This document shows positions 18,885-26,322 of a stretch of DNA of 27,905 nt, piece by piece. The position numbers and the translations under genes are program-made. The stretch is from Chara braunii (Eukaryota; Streptophyta; Charophyceae; Charales; Characeae): NCBI GenBank assembly GCA_003427395.1, contig BFEA01000634.1:3394-31298 (forward strand), read 5' to 3'. Within the stretch, counting starts at the first letter, position 1; each line of letters opens with the position of its first letter. A model generated the notes under the pieces. That model had not been told where the DNA came from and did no database searches. It saw nothing but the letters and a program-made list of their open reading frames with translations.

Positions 18885-19036
18885 TGCTGCGCGCACACCT
18901 GCGCACTTGCCGTGGCCGACGGGGGATTTTGTTTGGTGCTGTCCGTGCACCTGCACACTTGCGGGAGTCGACGGGAAGTGACGACGTGCGACATCGCGCA
19001 CCCCTGCACACAGCAGGTCGGGAGGAGGAACACCAG
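18885..19036 (+). repeat. degenerate triplicate, about 51-bp period
   Basis: Units begin near 18885, 18937 and 18987 with TGCTGCGCGCAC, TGCTGTCCGTGCAC and TGCGACATCGCGCAC, each followed by CCTGC-CAC. Units are clearly related but poorly conserved. Confidence 0.55.
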
Positions 19037-19127
19037 CGTGAGCTGAGAGCGGGGGGGGGCTGTGCACCCGGGGACCGCGCAAGACGGCTCCTTTGGGTGC
19101 GCCGTCGGATTACCGGGGTTGAACGGA

Positions 19128-19153
<26 letters not shown>
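19128..19153 (+). repeat. (CT)13 microsatellite
   Basis: Thirteen perfect CT units. Confidence 0.97.
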
Positions 19154-19158
<5 letters not shown>

Positions 19159-19235
19159 TGGTTCAGGTCATCAGGATGAGAGGGCTCTTTGGAGGCGGCG
19201 GGACCACCGGGTGGATCAACTTTTGGGGACGTGCT

Positions 19236-19400
19236 CAGACCACTAAGCGCAATGGACCTTTTGGGGCTCACACGGATCGTCGAACGGGCGGAGTCTTTCG
19301 GGCACGGACGGATCACGGACGGACTGGGCTTTTGGGGCGCAAACTGATCATTGAACAGAACGAACCTTTAGGGCGCACTCCGCCTCCGGGGGAAGAGGAC
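19236..19400 (+). repeat. degenerate 34-40-bp repeat
   Basis: CTTTTGGGGCTCACACGGAT, CTTTCGGGCACGGACGGAT, CTTTTGGGGCGCAAACTGAT and CTTTAGGGCGCACTCC recur, usually followed by a CGAAC/TGAAC word. It leads into the 15-bp array downstream. Confidence 0.55.
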
Positions 19401-19505
19401 GTTTTGCGGCACAACAGGGGCACATTCTAAATCGGGCACTCCGAGGAGGTACTTTCTGACCGGACCATCCGAAGGGGGCACATAGTGGAGGGATACTTTG
19501 AAGAA

Positions 19506-19716
19506 GCACTTTCCCGAGCAGGATACTCCAAGGACGAACATCCCAAGCAGGCACATCCCGAAGGGGCACATCCCGAGCAGGTACATTCCGAGGAGGTATA
19601 TCCCGAACCGGTACACTCCGAAGAGCTACATTCCGAACATCTACTTCCCAAAGAGGTACATCCTGAAGGGGGTACATCTCGCGTAGGTACATTTTGAGGA
19701 GGCACCACGCGAGCCG
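19506..19716 (+). repeat. 15-bp minisatellite, about 14 units
   Basis: The unit consensus is GTACATCCCGAAGAG; units run almost without indels from 19506 to 19716 (one extra G at 19671). As 15 bp is five codons, every frame on both strands reads a pentapeptide repeat, for example HPEEV or IPRRY on + and YLLGM on -. That explains the overlapping ORFs without needing a gene. Confidence 0.93.
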
Positions 19717-19767
19717 GGCTCTGTGAAGGGGGCGCATCGTGAAGAGACACTTTTGAAGAGGCACTTC

Positions 19768-20023
19768 CTGAATCGGGCCATCCGAAGGGGCATATCACGA
19801 AGAGGTACTTTGAAGGGGTACTTTGCTGAACCGGGCCATCCAAAGGGGCACATCGCGAAGAGGTACTTCGCTGAACTGGGCCATCCGAAGGGGACACATC
19901 GTGGAGAGGTGCTTTGAAGAGGTATTTTGCTGAACTGGGCCATCCGAAGGGGACACATCGTGGAGAGGTACTTTGAAGAGGTACTTTCCTGAACTGGGCC
20001 ATCCGAAGTGGTACATTCCGAAT
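19768..20023 (+). repeat. higher-order 45/58/59-bp repeat built from the 15-bp unit
   Basis: Units begin CTGAA-Y-CGGGCCATCC or CTGAACTGGGCCATCC at 19768 (58 bp), 19826 (45), 19871 (59), 19930 (59) and 19989 (partial). The two 59-bp units are nearly identical. Lengths near multiples of 15 show derivation from the upstream array. Confidence 0.92.
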
Positions 20024-20280
20024 CAGACCTCGGAGGCATGGTTAGGGTAGACCTCGAGCTTTGGCCCCAGTGGGCGAGGAAGGCAACCTCCGACACAGAG
20101 AGTTCCACTGCGGTTCCTTGGGATAGACGGACGCAGTACAGGCGACATAGTATTGGGAGGAGGATTAGACCCAGGTTGATGACCAGATCTGTGGGCACTC
20201 AGACAAATTTCTCAGACATAGGCACGGGATGTACGGTTAAGCCTGGGACTAGTGTTTTACATCCTATTATTCTGGATTGA
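20008..20280 (+). CDS. ORF of uncertain reality between minisatellite and PBS
   Basis: A 90-codon + frame emerges from the repeat array and contains TRSVGTQTNFSD. No family is recognised. Its position before a PBS suggests it may instead be LTR sequence. The TQT core resembles short dynein-light-chain binding motifs but is far too short to count as evidence. Confidence 0.2.
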   Translation: MVHSESDLGGMVRVDLELWPQWARKATSDTESSTAVPWDRRTQYRRHSIGRRIRPRLMTRSVGTQTNFSDIGTGCTVKPGTSVLHPIILD

Positions 20281-20494
20281 ATGGAAGCACTCTATTTATT
20301 CCTTCCAGACATTGTCTTATGAGTTGTTCGTGCTTTCATCTCAATTTGTTACGACCCTCATTTTTTGTGAATGTGGACTGACGTGGTTTGTGCAGGTTAC
20401 AGGAGCCTCATCCAACCCTCCCGTGGGTGACAGACACGGCGCGAGGTATAGGGTTCGGGCGGCGTGCCGGCAGATCCCTTCAACCGGTCGACAG
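20281..20494 (+). mobile_element. presumed U5 end of the right element's 5' LTR
   Basis: The sequence directly before the PBS ends GTCGACA at 20493, comparable to GTGCGACA before the - strand PBS. The outer LTR boundary was not found and may lie further left. No second LTR is available in the window. Confidence 0.4.
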
Positions 20495-20512
20495 TGGCGC
20501 CGTTGTCGGGAA
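20495..20512 (+). other. tRNA-Asp primer-binding site, + strand
   Basis: TGGCGCCGTTGTCGGGAA matches 16 of 18 bases of the tRNA-Asp PBS; both differences are C-to-T or G-to-A. It sets the 5' end of the internal region of the right-hand element. Confidence 0.85.
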
Positions 20513-20866
20513 AGGTTGCCTCTCGGGACTTACGCCGCCTGTAACCGCGGGGACGTGGAAGGGTCAGGAGAGGAATACGGCTAGAGCAGAGCGGATGACA
20601 GACGACGAGCGACCAGCCAACCAACGATCAGCATGCCCCAGTGATACATCGGGGGGGGTAGGTGCATGAGCAGGCAGGAGACACTCTACCGACCGTGGTC
20701 TACGTTCTACGGTGAGATTGTGATTTCTGCATTTCGTGATTTCATTGATTCCTGCATTTTTTTAATGATCTTTCACGCATTTCTTTCCTGCTGTATCCTT
20801 GTGATGGAGAGGGGTGACTCTGATTATTCCTACCCTTTCGACAGTCTACCCTGATATCGATTCTAA
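20513..20866 (+). other. leader of the right element, no gene
   Basis: Only short ORFs. A GTGAGAT at 20711 and CGACAG near 20842 after a pyrimidine-containing stretch could be intron ends, but this is unproven. Confidence 0.4.
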
Positions 20867-21566
20867 GAGAGAAAATGGCGAGCAGGGGATGAACTGGAGG
20901 GATTGAAGGGGAGGGGAGAAGCGCCCCGGATCTACAAGGAGCTGGGAACGGGACTAGACAGGCTAGTTGATCTCGATGGATAGCCGGGAGGGTTAAGCCA
21001 CAGCATGTGTCGGGATGAGACCATGCCTGAGGTGGGCCGAGTAGAGGCATGGGTAGGAGTGAGGATTCACAAGTGAGACACCGACTCCTTGTTTGCGTGT
21101 GACTTCGGTCCACCCTAGGGCACATGAGTTGGCCAGCTTGTGCTCAAGTCACGGCAGGGAAGGTAGGCCAGCGATGATGGGACATTGATTCGACTTCTTC
21201 TTGACACGAGGGTAGGGAGAGATTTGCCAGAGGGCGGTTCTCACCTAGGCCTGTTGACGTTTTGAAGCGATACAAGGGTGATCAGAGGGGGCCTGTCATG
21301 GGGGTCTGTGAGCTCAACAGTCTGAGGGTGCTACCGGGACAGATATATTGAGAGGGACCGTCGCATTTTGATTAGGAATGGTCTATTTTGAATCGGCATC
21401 TCAAGTGCGTCTAGTCAAGCGGGACGGACCATGTGACGTCATCAGTTTTCCGTCGGAAGGGTCAAGCAAATATAGGTCGGCCGGGCAACGAGGCCTGGTG
21501 ATACGAGAGGGCATCTTCCTGTGGGTGAGAATCGAGGCAGAACCTAGAGTGTGTTACAAGGGATAG
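20867..21566 (+). pseudogene. first, badly decayed part of the module array
   Basis: A frame from 20867 to a TAG at 20981-20983 reads ELEGLKGRGEAPRIYKELG. Later short open pieces include VGRVEAWVGVRIHK, and at 21378-21566 QRGLVIREGIFLWVRIEAE. The RxGIF/W piece resembles LLRPGVWLLGA at 22.2 kb, SVREGLFIKFF at 22.9 kb and YLRRGVFLVDG on the - strand at 10.0 kb. No function is recognised, and the frame switches several times, so there is no intact product. Confidence 0.35.
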
Positions 21567-21609
21567 AGCTAGTGAGCCTCTTCGTGCGGTAGTAAACATT
21601 AGACTGTAC

Positions 21610-22077
21610 TTGTCCGAGGAGGAGTGGAGGTATCTGGTGATAGAGACTGCCCGACGTTGCCACACTCTCCTATGCTTGACGTCTTTAGGGCGCAGATTTG
21701 GAGCGAGGGTGTTTCGTGAGTTTGCTGAGGGGAACGGGGCCGACACGGTAGCCGTCTACACGGTGCGATTTGCGCACGATTGGGAGCTCCCTACAACCAC
21801 GTTTGTAAGGGCAGTACCCGTCCCTAGGTTCCTAACGGGAGTCATCTTTGGCGACGAGGAGAGACATTGGAGGCTGTTGACCGTAGTGCGGAGGGCGACC
21901 CAGCTTAGGGTAACTGCTGTCAAACTCGCTTGGCTGCTTACTTACTGTTTGGACAAAACAATTCCCACCCGTAGAGAGTTGCGTCGAGTGGTGTTTAGGG
22001 TCCGGGACAAAGTGAGGAGGGTTGAGACCAGTGGGGAGGTAGATAGGGGAAGGATTCTGGACGGACGGTCTGTGTAG
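21610..22077 (+). CDS. array ORF 1, unknown function
   Basis: There are 155 codons, starting at a TTG (LSEEEWRYLVIE); the open frame extends further left, so the real start is unknown. Landmarks are VYTVRFAHDWELP, the basic stretch TRRELRRVVFRVRDKVRR and many Arg. It matches no family I know. The stop at 22075 lies 5 bases before the ATG of the next ORF. The order of strand-like and basic-helix segments agrees with a very diverged module, but the NWEPLI-type end is not seen until the start of the next ORF (EDWVDFTLPG), suggesting a frameshift inside one module. Confidence 0.4.
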   Translation: MSEEEWRYLVIETARRCHTLLCLTSLGRRFGARVFREFAEGNGADTVAVYTVRFAHDWELPTTTFVRAVPVPRFLTGVIFGDEERHWRLLTVVRRATQLRVTAVKLAWLLTYCLDKTIPTRRELRRVVFRVRDKVRRVETSGEVDRGRILDGRSV

Positions 22078-22082
22078 GCTAG

Positions 22083-22589
22083 ATGCCTCTGTCCGAGGAA
22101 GAATACCCAGTCGAACTTTTCCATTTCGACTACAGAGAGCCCGAGTTCGTCGGAGAGGATTGGGTAGATTTCACCTTGCCTGGGCAGGCAGTCAGGCGAG
22201 GTTACCTGGATAAAGTAGATAAGGAGTGGAGATCGATCTTGTTGAGGCCGGGGGTCTGGCTGCTGGGTGCCCCTCTGGTGGGGTGTGAGTTCGATAGGAA
22301 AGGCAGATTAATAGAAGAAACCTTGGAACTAGAAGTCAGAGGCTTTCTCTACTATCAATCTTCTGTTCTAGCGGACATAGTATTCCGAGCCGTGGAACGA
22401 AGCCAGTGGGACCCAGTCTTGGGGGTGGTACCGAGTCTCGACTCTTATACTTGGTCGGAAGAGGTAACGCCGCAACGTATACTGCAAGAGGAAGTCGACA
22501 AGCTTAGAGGGAAGGAGCGCTGTTACGACAGGGATTATAGGTCCATAGTGATCTCGCTCCGTCTTGCTAGAGAGGGGTTGAGGCTATGA
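22083..22589 (+). CDS. array ORF 2, 168 aa, unknown function
   Basis: The frame is uninterrupted with an ATG start (MPLSEEEYPVELFHFDY). Near its start, EPEFVGEDWVDF resembles the module end VPSLLTDDTNWLDV on the - strand. It then has LLRPGVWLLGAPLVG, corresponding to the RRGVFLVDG entry of another module, and a charged C-terminal part, LQEEVDKLRGKERCYDRD. The ORF therefore seems to bridge the end of one module and most of the next. The function is unknown. It keeps an ATG-to-stop frame of 168 codons in a surrounding of broken ones. Confidence 0.42.
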   Translation: MPLSEEEYPVELFHFDYREPEFVGEDWVDFTLPGQAVRRGYLDKVDKEWRSILLRPGVWLLGAPLVGCEFDRKGRLIEETLELEVRGFLYYQSSVLADIVFRAVERSQWDPVLGVVPSLDSYTWSEEVTPQRILQEEVDKLRGKERCYDRDYRSIVISLRLAREGLRL

Positions 22590-22684
22590 GGCTATCGATT
22601 CCGATTTTTATCTTGGAAGGTTTTCTAAGGGGGCTTGATCATCTGATTGGGATCCATTGGGCCTTCCTCGAGATTTGAAGCCTT

Positions 22685-23098
22685 TTGAGAAATAGTGACG
22701 AGGATCACGCCTATTACGCTATGTGGAAGGAGGGGCCCAGGTTCGGGGAGTTAGTTTTGGAATTGGTGGAGCTGATTAGGGCTGCCTCACCTAGGGGTTT
22801 GAGGGAGGCGCCAAGGAACGATCAGCCGACCGAGTTTTGGGCCACTCTGAATAGGGCCCTGCGGGAACCGCCGAGCCATCTAGCAGGAATAGCCGAATTA
22901 TACGGAACCCCAGGGTACGATCCGTCGGTTAGGGAAGGATTGTTCATTAAGTTCTTCGAACGTCAGAGGTACTACGGAACAACGGCGGCTGTAGACGACG
23001 AGGGCGTGGAGTACAGAGAGGAAGATTGGGACCTCGCTGAGTGGGAACAGTTAAGGGACGACCGTGAAGAATGGGAGGATGTCAGAGACTTCCCTTAG
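22685..23098 (+). CDS. array ORF 3, 137 aa, unknown function, acidic
   Basis: A TTG opens the listed frame and no good ATG exists before NSDEDHAYYAMW, so it is probably 5' truncated. PTEFWATLNRAL aligns with the TNWLDVIGLAK module end on the - strand, and SVREGLFIKFFERQRYYG with the following module entry. The C-terminus is strikingly acidic (DREEWEDVRD). The same order of module end, then a short spacer, then RxGhF entry occurs at 9.9-10.1 kb on the - strand, which supports homology. The product is not assigned. Confidence 0.42.
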   Translation: MRNSDEDHAYYAMWKEGPRFGELVLELVELIRAASPRGLREAPRNDQPTEFWATLNRALREPPSHLAGIAELYGTPGYDPSVREGLFIKFFERQRYYGTTAAVDDEGVEYREEDWDLAEWEQLRDDREEWEDVRDFP

Positions 23099-23188
23099 GA
23101 AAGGGTAGGATACTTTAGAAGCGCGAGTGACATAGAAGATTATGTCGAGGGCGATGGCCGAGACTAGGAGTCCGAATGGACCTTAGAC

Positions 23189-23665
23189 ATGACTGAGTTC
23201 TTGACAGACAGGATCAGTTGGAAGGGAGGAGTGAATTGGGGGCTACCGTCGTCAAGCGACTCGGGCATAGAGGCTCTGTTACGAGATTGGACACCTTTGA
23301 CCAGGGGCGGGCCTTTCCATTATGCAATCGAGTATTACACGGCTATAGTTAATGTGGAATTGAAGGAAAAAGTTTATGTGCTGGTGGTCAGGTTCGAGGA
23401 GACCGACGAATACGACATAGGCTTTTACAATCGAAGAGGAAGGAGGCTGACTGGGGCACTCAGGGGTTGTCGAAATTGGGCCGAAACCATAGCCTACGCC
23501 CACAAGAGCAAACTAGAGAAGGAAGGGAGAAGGGTTAGCTTGAGTATAAAACCTAGAAAATACGATAGAGTGCCTAGCTCACCAATTCCAGATAGTTATC
23601 TTGACAGGAGTAACTGGGAACCCTTGATAGGCATAGTGATTAGAGCGAGATCCTGGAAGAAGTAA
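23189..23665 (+). CDS. array module 1, 158 aa, intact frame, unknown function
   Basis: An ATG starts an unbroken frame that ends 4 bases before the next ATG. The landmarks of the module are all present: LTRGGPFHYAIEYY, VYVLVVRFEETDEYDI, a basic helix KSKLEKEGRRVSLSI and PIPDSYLDRSNWEPLIGIVI. No named family is recognised. Predicted from the pattern of hydrophobics alone, it is an alpha/beta domain with two or three strands, a basic helix and a C-terminal amphipathic helix. This is the best reference copy of the module for database searching. No signal peptide, membrane segment or catalytic signature is visible. Confidence 0.6.
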   Translation: MTEFLTDRISWKGGVNWGLPSSSDSGIEALLRDWTPLTRGGPFHYAIEYYTAIVNVELKEKVYVLVVRFEETDEYDIGFYNRRGRRLTGALRGCRNWAETIAYAHKSKLEKEGRRVSLSIKPRKYDRVPSSPIPDSYLDRSNWEPLIGIVIRARSWKK

Positions 23666-23669
23666 AGTA

Positions 23670-24164
23670 ATGAGTGAAGGAAAACGGATCTCGGCTGAAG
23701 AATTGGAAGTAAGTAGGGAGAAGTTCCTCTCAAGTAAGCCCCTCACCGTGGGTGGGGTGTTTCCGTATGAGATTGAGAGGTACACTGTCCTAGCCATACC
23801 TGAGGGCGAGGAGAAAGTGTACGTATTGGTAGCTCGTCTCTACGTGCGCATGTACACGCCGGTGACTAGGAGAATTCGGAGGCGTTATATAGGATGTCAC
23901 GAGTGAGCGCTCACTCACGTCTGCAAATACAGGGACGAACTCGAGAAGGAAGGTAAAAGAGTTACCTGGAGTACAGAACCCACGGAGTATGAAAATTTCC
24001 CAAGTCCTCTTATCCCTAATAGCTTCGTTAGTGGTGAAAACTGGGAACCTATCCTTAATGCTGCTCTAAGAGACAGGAAATGGGGCAGTACTAGCGTTAA
24101 CAACGGCCAATCATGCGACAGGGACTTGGAAGGTGAATCGAGGGGCCAAGGTGGCAAGGAGTGA
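23670..24164 (+). pseudogene. array module 2, one in-frame stop
   Basis: The frame starts at ATG with LSSKPLTVGGVFPYEIERY and KVYVLVARLYV and meets TGA at 23904-23906. It continues in the same frame with YRDELEKEGKRVTW, then PLIPNSFVSGENWEPILNAAL, to a TGA at 24162. The YDI motif of the other modules is replaced by YTPVTRRI. It is about 40% alike to module 1 by eye in the aligned landmarks. It is a copy of the same domain of unknown function, dead at one codon. Confidence 0.6.
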
Positions 24165-24198
24165 ACATGAGGCGCGAGTGGGAATCAGGAGTTAGACA

Positions 24199-24624
24199 AT
24201 GTCTGGTTATTGTCCAAGGATCACGGCAGCGCTAGACGCTTTACTTCCCTTTACCAGTGGGGGCGCTTTTCCCTACAAGATAGAGCGTTGTATATCCTTG
24301 GAGGAGAGCCACGCCCCGGGAAAAGCATACATTCTTATAGTAAAGCATCTCGACACTGGTGAGTACGATATCCGACCCTATGTCCCTTCATTAAGGGAGA
24401 GAGGAACAAAGCGTTAGTCTCTTCGGAACTCGATTAGTAATATAATCCGCCACGAAAGAAAGGAGTTAGAGAGGAAAGAGGCAAGAGTGGTGAGTGACTT
24501 GTCGCCGATTGTGTTTGAAAGAATTCTCGAGCCTCCCCTGCCGGAAAGCTTCACTGATGGCAGAAACTAGGAACCCCTAATTAACATGGTGCGAAGAGCA
24601 CGATGCTGGGTCACCAGACAGTGA
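24199..24624 (+). pseudogene. array module 3, two in-frame stops
   Basis: The frame reads PFTSGGAFPYKIERC, AYILIVKHLDTGEYDIRPYV, TAG at 24415-24417, then HERKELERKEARVV and LPESFTDGRN, TAG at 24568-24570, and EPLINMVRRARCW to TGA at 24622. The second TAG falls exactly where modules 1, 2 and A have the conserved Trp of NWEPLI or NWLPII, so TGG to TAG is the likely event. The match to - strand module A is the strongest between the two arrays. The function is unknown. Confidence 0.62.
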
Positions 24625-24698
24625 GTCAAAGAAGGAGGATCTCCGACGATAAGCGCGAGAAGTGAAAAAATAAAATCATCTACGGTAATCGACCGCAG

Positions 24699-25121
24699 AA
24701 GGAGAAATTTGATGCGGTGTGTGCGTCCCTAAGCGCCCTAGGAAGGAGGGAGGAGTTTCCCTACGACGTGGAAACTTATGAGATGGTCGATGGCGTCTGG
24801 GAACTGAGCCGCCTCTATATTATGACCGTACTCTTCCTAAGAACTGAGGTGAGAGACGTGGGGATTTATTTACCAATAGAAAAATCGAAGGATTTAGTGT
24901 ACGGACGTTGTTGGGAAAGAGCGAGAGAAGTGGTGGAGGACAAAAGGGATAGGCTCCTCTCCTTAAGAAAAGAAGCAGCCTGGAGTACGAAAATTATGAC
25001 ATTTGAAGGTTTACCTAGACCGCAGATTCCTTATGAGGCATTGATAGGGACCGGTCGAGGTCTGATAATTGATTTCATAACTCCACACCATACACCGGAT
25101 GGCCAGAGGAAACGTGAATAG
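24699..25121 (+). CDS. array module 4, unknown function
   Basis: The open frame begins EKFDAVCASLSALGRREEFPYDVE (GTG at 24717 as first possible start). It continues with RLYIMTVLFLRTEVRDVGIYLP, VYGRCWERAREVVEDKRDRL and TFEGLPRPQIPYEALIG, and ends at TAG 25119. Its central parts match module B of the - strand motif by motif, and QFERLPEF of module C matches TFEGLPRPQ. There is no internal stop. The end is less typical, with ALIGTGRGLIIDF in place of NWEPLI. The product is not known. Confidence 0.55.
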   Translation, partial: KEKFDAVCASLSALGRREEFPYDVETYEMVDGVWELSRLYIMTVLFLRTEVRDVGIYLPIEKSKDLVYGRCWERAREVVEDKRDRLLSLRKEAAWSTKIMTFEGLPRPQIPYEALIGTGRGLIIDFITPHHTPDGQRKRE

Positions 25122-25428
25122 CCAACAAGGGGAAGATATATTATGCGAAGTAAGGCGGCTTGACCATGGTGAGAGGACGTCCCAAGGGCTGCTCAAACTC
25201 TTGACGGAGTGGACCAAAGAGGACTTGTGCGCTCTAGGTACGTCGATCTGCAGGAGGGTTCGATCTGCTGCAACAGGATTGATAGAGATTAGGAGAGGAG
25301 TTTCCTGCCTAAAAAACCAAGAAGGGGAACTCTACCTCGACACCGGCTTGTTTGGGATAGACGGTGAACATAAGATCAGGGATTTCATGGGGAGGTTGAC
25401 TGCGGTCGTTAGGGCCGTTAGAAACTGA
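25099..25428 (+). CDS. array ORF 5, probable terminal module, unknown function
   Basis: The ATG at 25099 overlaps module 4 by 23 bases in another frame. It is Leu- and Arg-rich in the first part (LLKLLTEWTKEDLCALG) and ends FGIDGEHKIRDFMGRLTAVV, which fits the module-end pattern D-G-x-x-x-hydrophobic. The FPY entry is missing, so this is either a shortened module or the N-terminal end of gag. No family is recognised. Confidence 0.38.
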   Translation: MARGNVNSQQGEDILCEVRRLDHGERTSQGLLKLLTEWTKEDLCALGTSICRRVRSAATGLIEIRRGVSCLKNQEGELYLDTGLFGIDGEHKIRDFMGRLTAVVRAVRN

Positions 25429-25464
25429 AGAGCAGGATAAAGACAATGGAACCATAAACCCGGA

Positions 25465-25713
25465 GTGATGCCTGGTCAGGTCACGGACGAGATTGAGGTG
25501 AACAGGGTGTCCTTCGCTAGGACTATAACTTCGGTTATTCGGATTCGAACCGCTAGGGCATTAGATGCACTAGGTTGCCGACGTTTAGCAGAGGGAGCTA
25601 TAGAGCGCGAAAGGCCGGGGGCACTGGCGCAGGTAAGAACAGAGGGTCGGATAACCTACAGTGTGATGGTCTGGACCGAAGGATGGATGCGGTGCGAGAT
25701 AGAGAAGGACTAG
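25465..25713 (+). CDS. ORF of unknown function between the array and gag
   Basis: There are 82 codons with ATG (MPGQVTDEIEVNRVSFARTI), Arg-rich, with RITYSVMVWTEGW near the end. It has no recognised domain. It may be the beginning of gag or one more eroded module. Its position between both leaves this open. Confidence 0.35.
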   Translation: MMPGQVTDEIEVNRVSFARTITSVIRIRTARALDALGCRRLAEGAIERERPGALAQVRTEGRITYSVMVWTEGWMRCEIEKD

Positions 25714-25751
25714 ACCGTCCTTGAAGCGCGAACCCACGTGTGAGAGGGGAA

Positions 25752-26322
25752 GACGCCAAGATTGATATCGTCCTTGAGGTATACTTAGATCCCACTGAGA
25801 GGAAGGTGGAGGAGTTGTTGGCAAGATACCACGAATGACGAGACTCTACAATCGAAATCGGGTTAGATAGACTGGAAAGAAGCGTGGAGCGCCTCTTTGC
25901 AATTTATAAAGAGGAAAAAGAGAAGATTGTGAGATGGCGGAATGAGTTCCTTGCCAGGCTTTTAAAGAAAATTCAGGAAGAAGCTACCCAGGAAGGGATG
26001 GCTAGTGCTGAGGCTAGAGGAAGAAAGTTCAGTCTCTCGGCAGAGCAGAGAAAGAGAGGTCTTTAGTGCGAGTCCTAGTGGAAGCAGTACACGAGGAGCA
26101 ATTAAGCCAGGAAGAGGAGATTGAGTGTGCCACTAATTCGCGATAGAAGCCAGAAAATGTGTCGCCTGGAAAGCCGTGGGTGAGCTTCTTCTAACAAGAA
26201 TAGAAATCCTCACAGTGGTTTTTGGTGGGGAAACGGTCTCCTACACCTGGAGGGAGACGATAACTACGTCTAGAGAAAGGTTGAGGGAAGACGCTCGAGC
26301 TCTGGGGAGCTCTCGAAGGTAG
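25752..26322 (+). pseudogene. gag N-terminal region, coiled-coil-like, broken
   Basis: Frame 3 from 25752 reads VLEVYLDPTERKVEELLARY, TGA at 25836, then LDRLERSVERLFAIYKEEKE to TAG at 26064. The heptad-like hydrophobics and alternating charge suggest a coiled coil. From 26146 to 26322, frame 1 continues with WKAVGELLLTRIEILTVVF and ETVSYTWRETITTSRERL. Between them the frame shifts. Long charged helices before the capsid domain are common in Ty3-type Gag. The assignment rests on position before the clear gag part. Confidence 0.5.

Noticed and set aside
17739-19082. Many overlapping ORFs of 90-207 codons in the GC-rich block
   Set aside because: Stops are rare in GC-rich DNA; ORFs overlap on both strands, show no motif, and cross tandem duplications.
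19427-20198. Long - strand ORFs of 138-191 codons over the minisatellite, which look like a repeat protein
   Set aside because: The 15-bp unit keeps all six frames open, so long ORFs are expected; no frame is favoured and no non-repeat domain is attached.
20185-20211. SVGTQTN as a dynein-light-chain binding motif
   Set aside because: The TQT core is too short to be significant and the ORF itself is doubtful.
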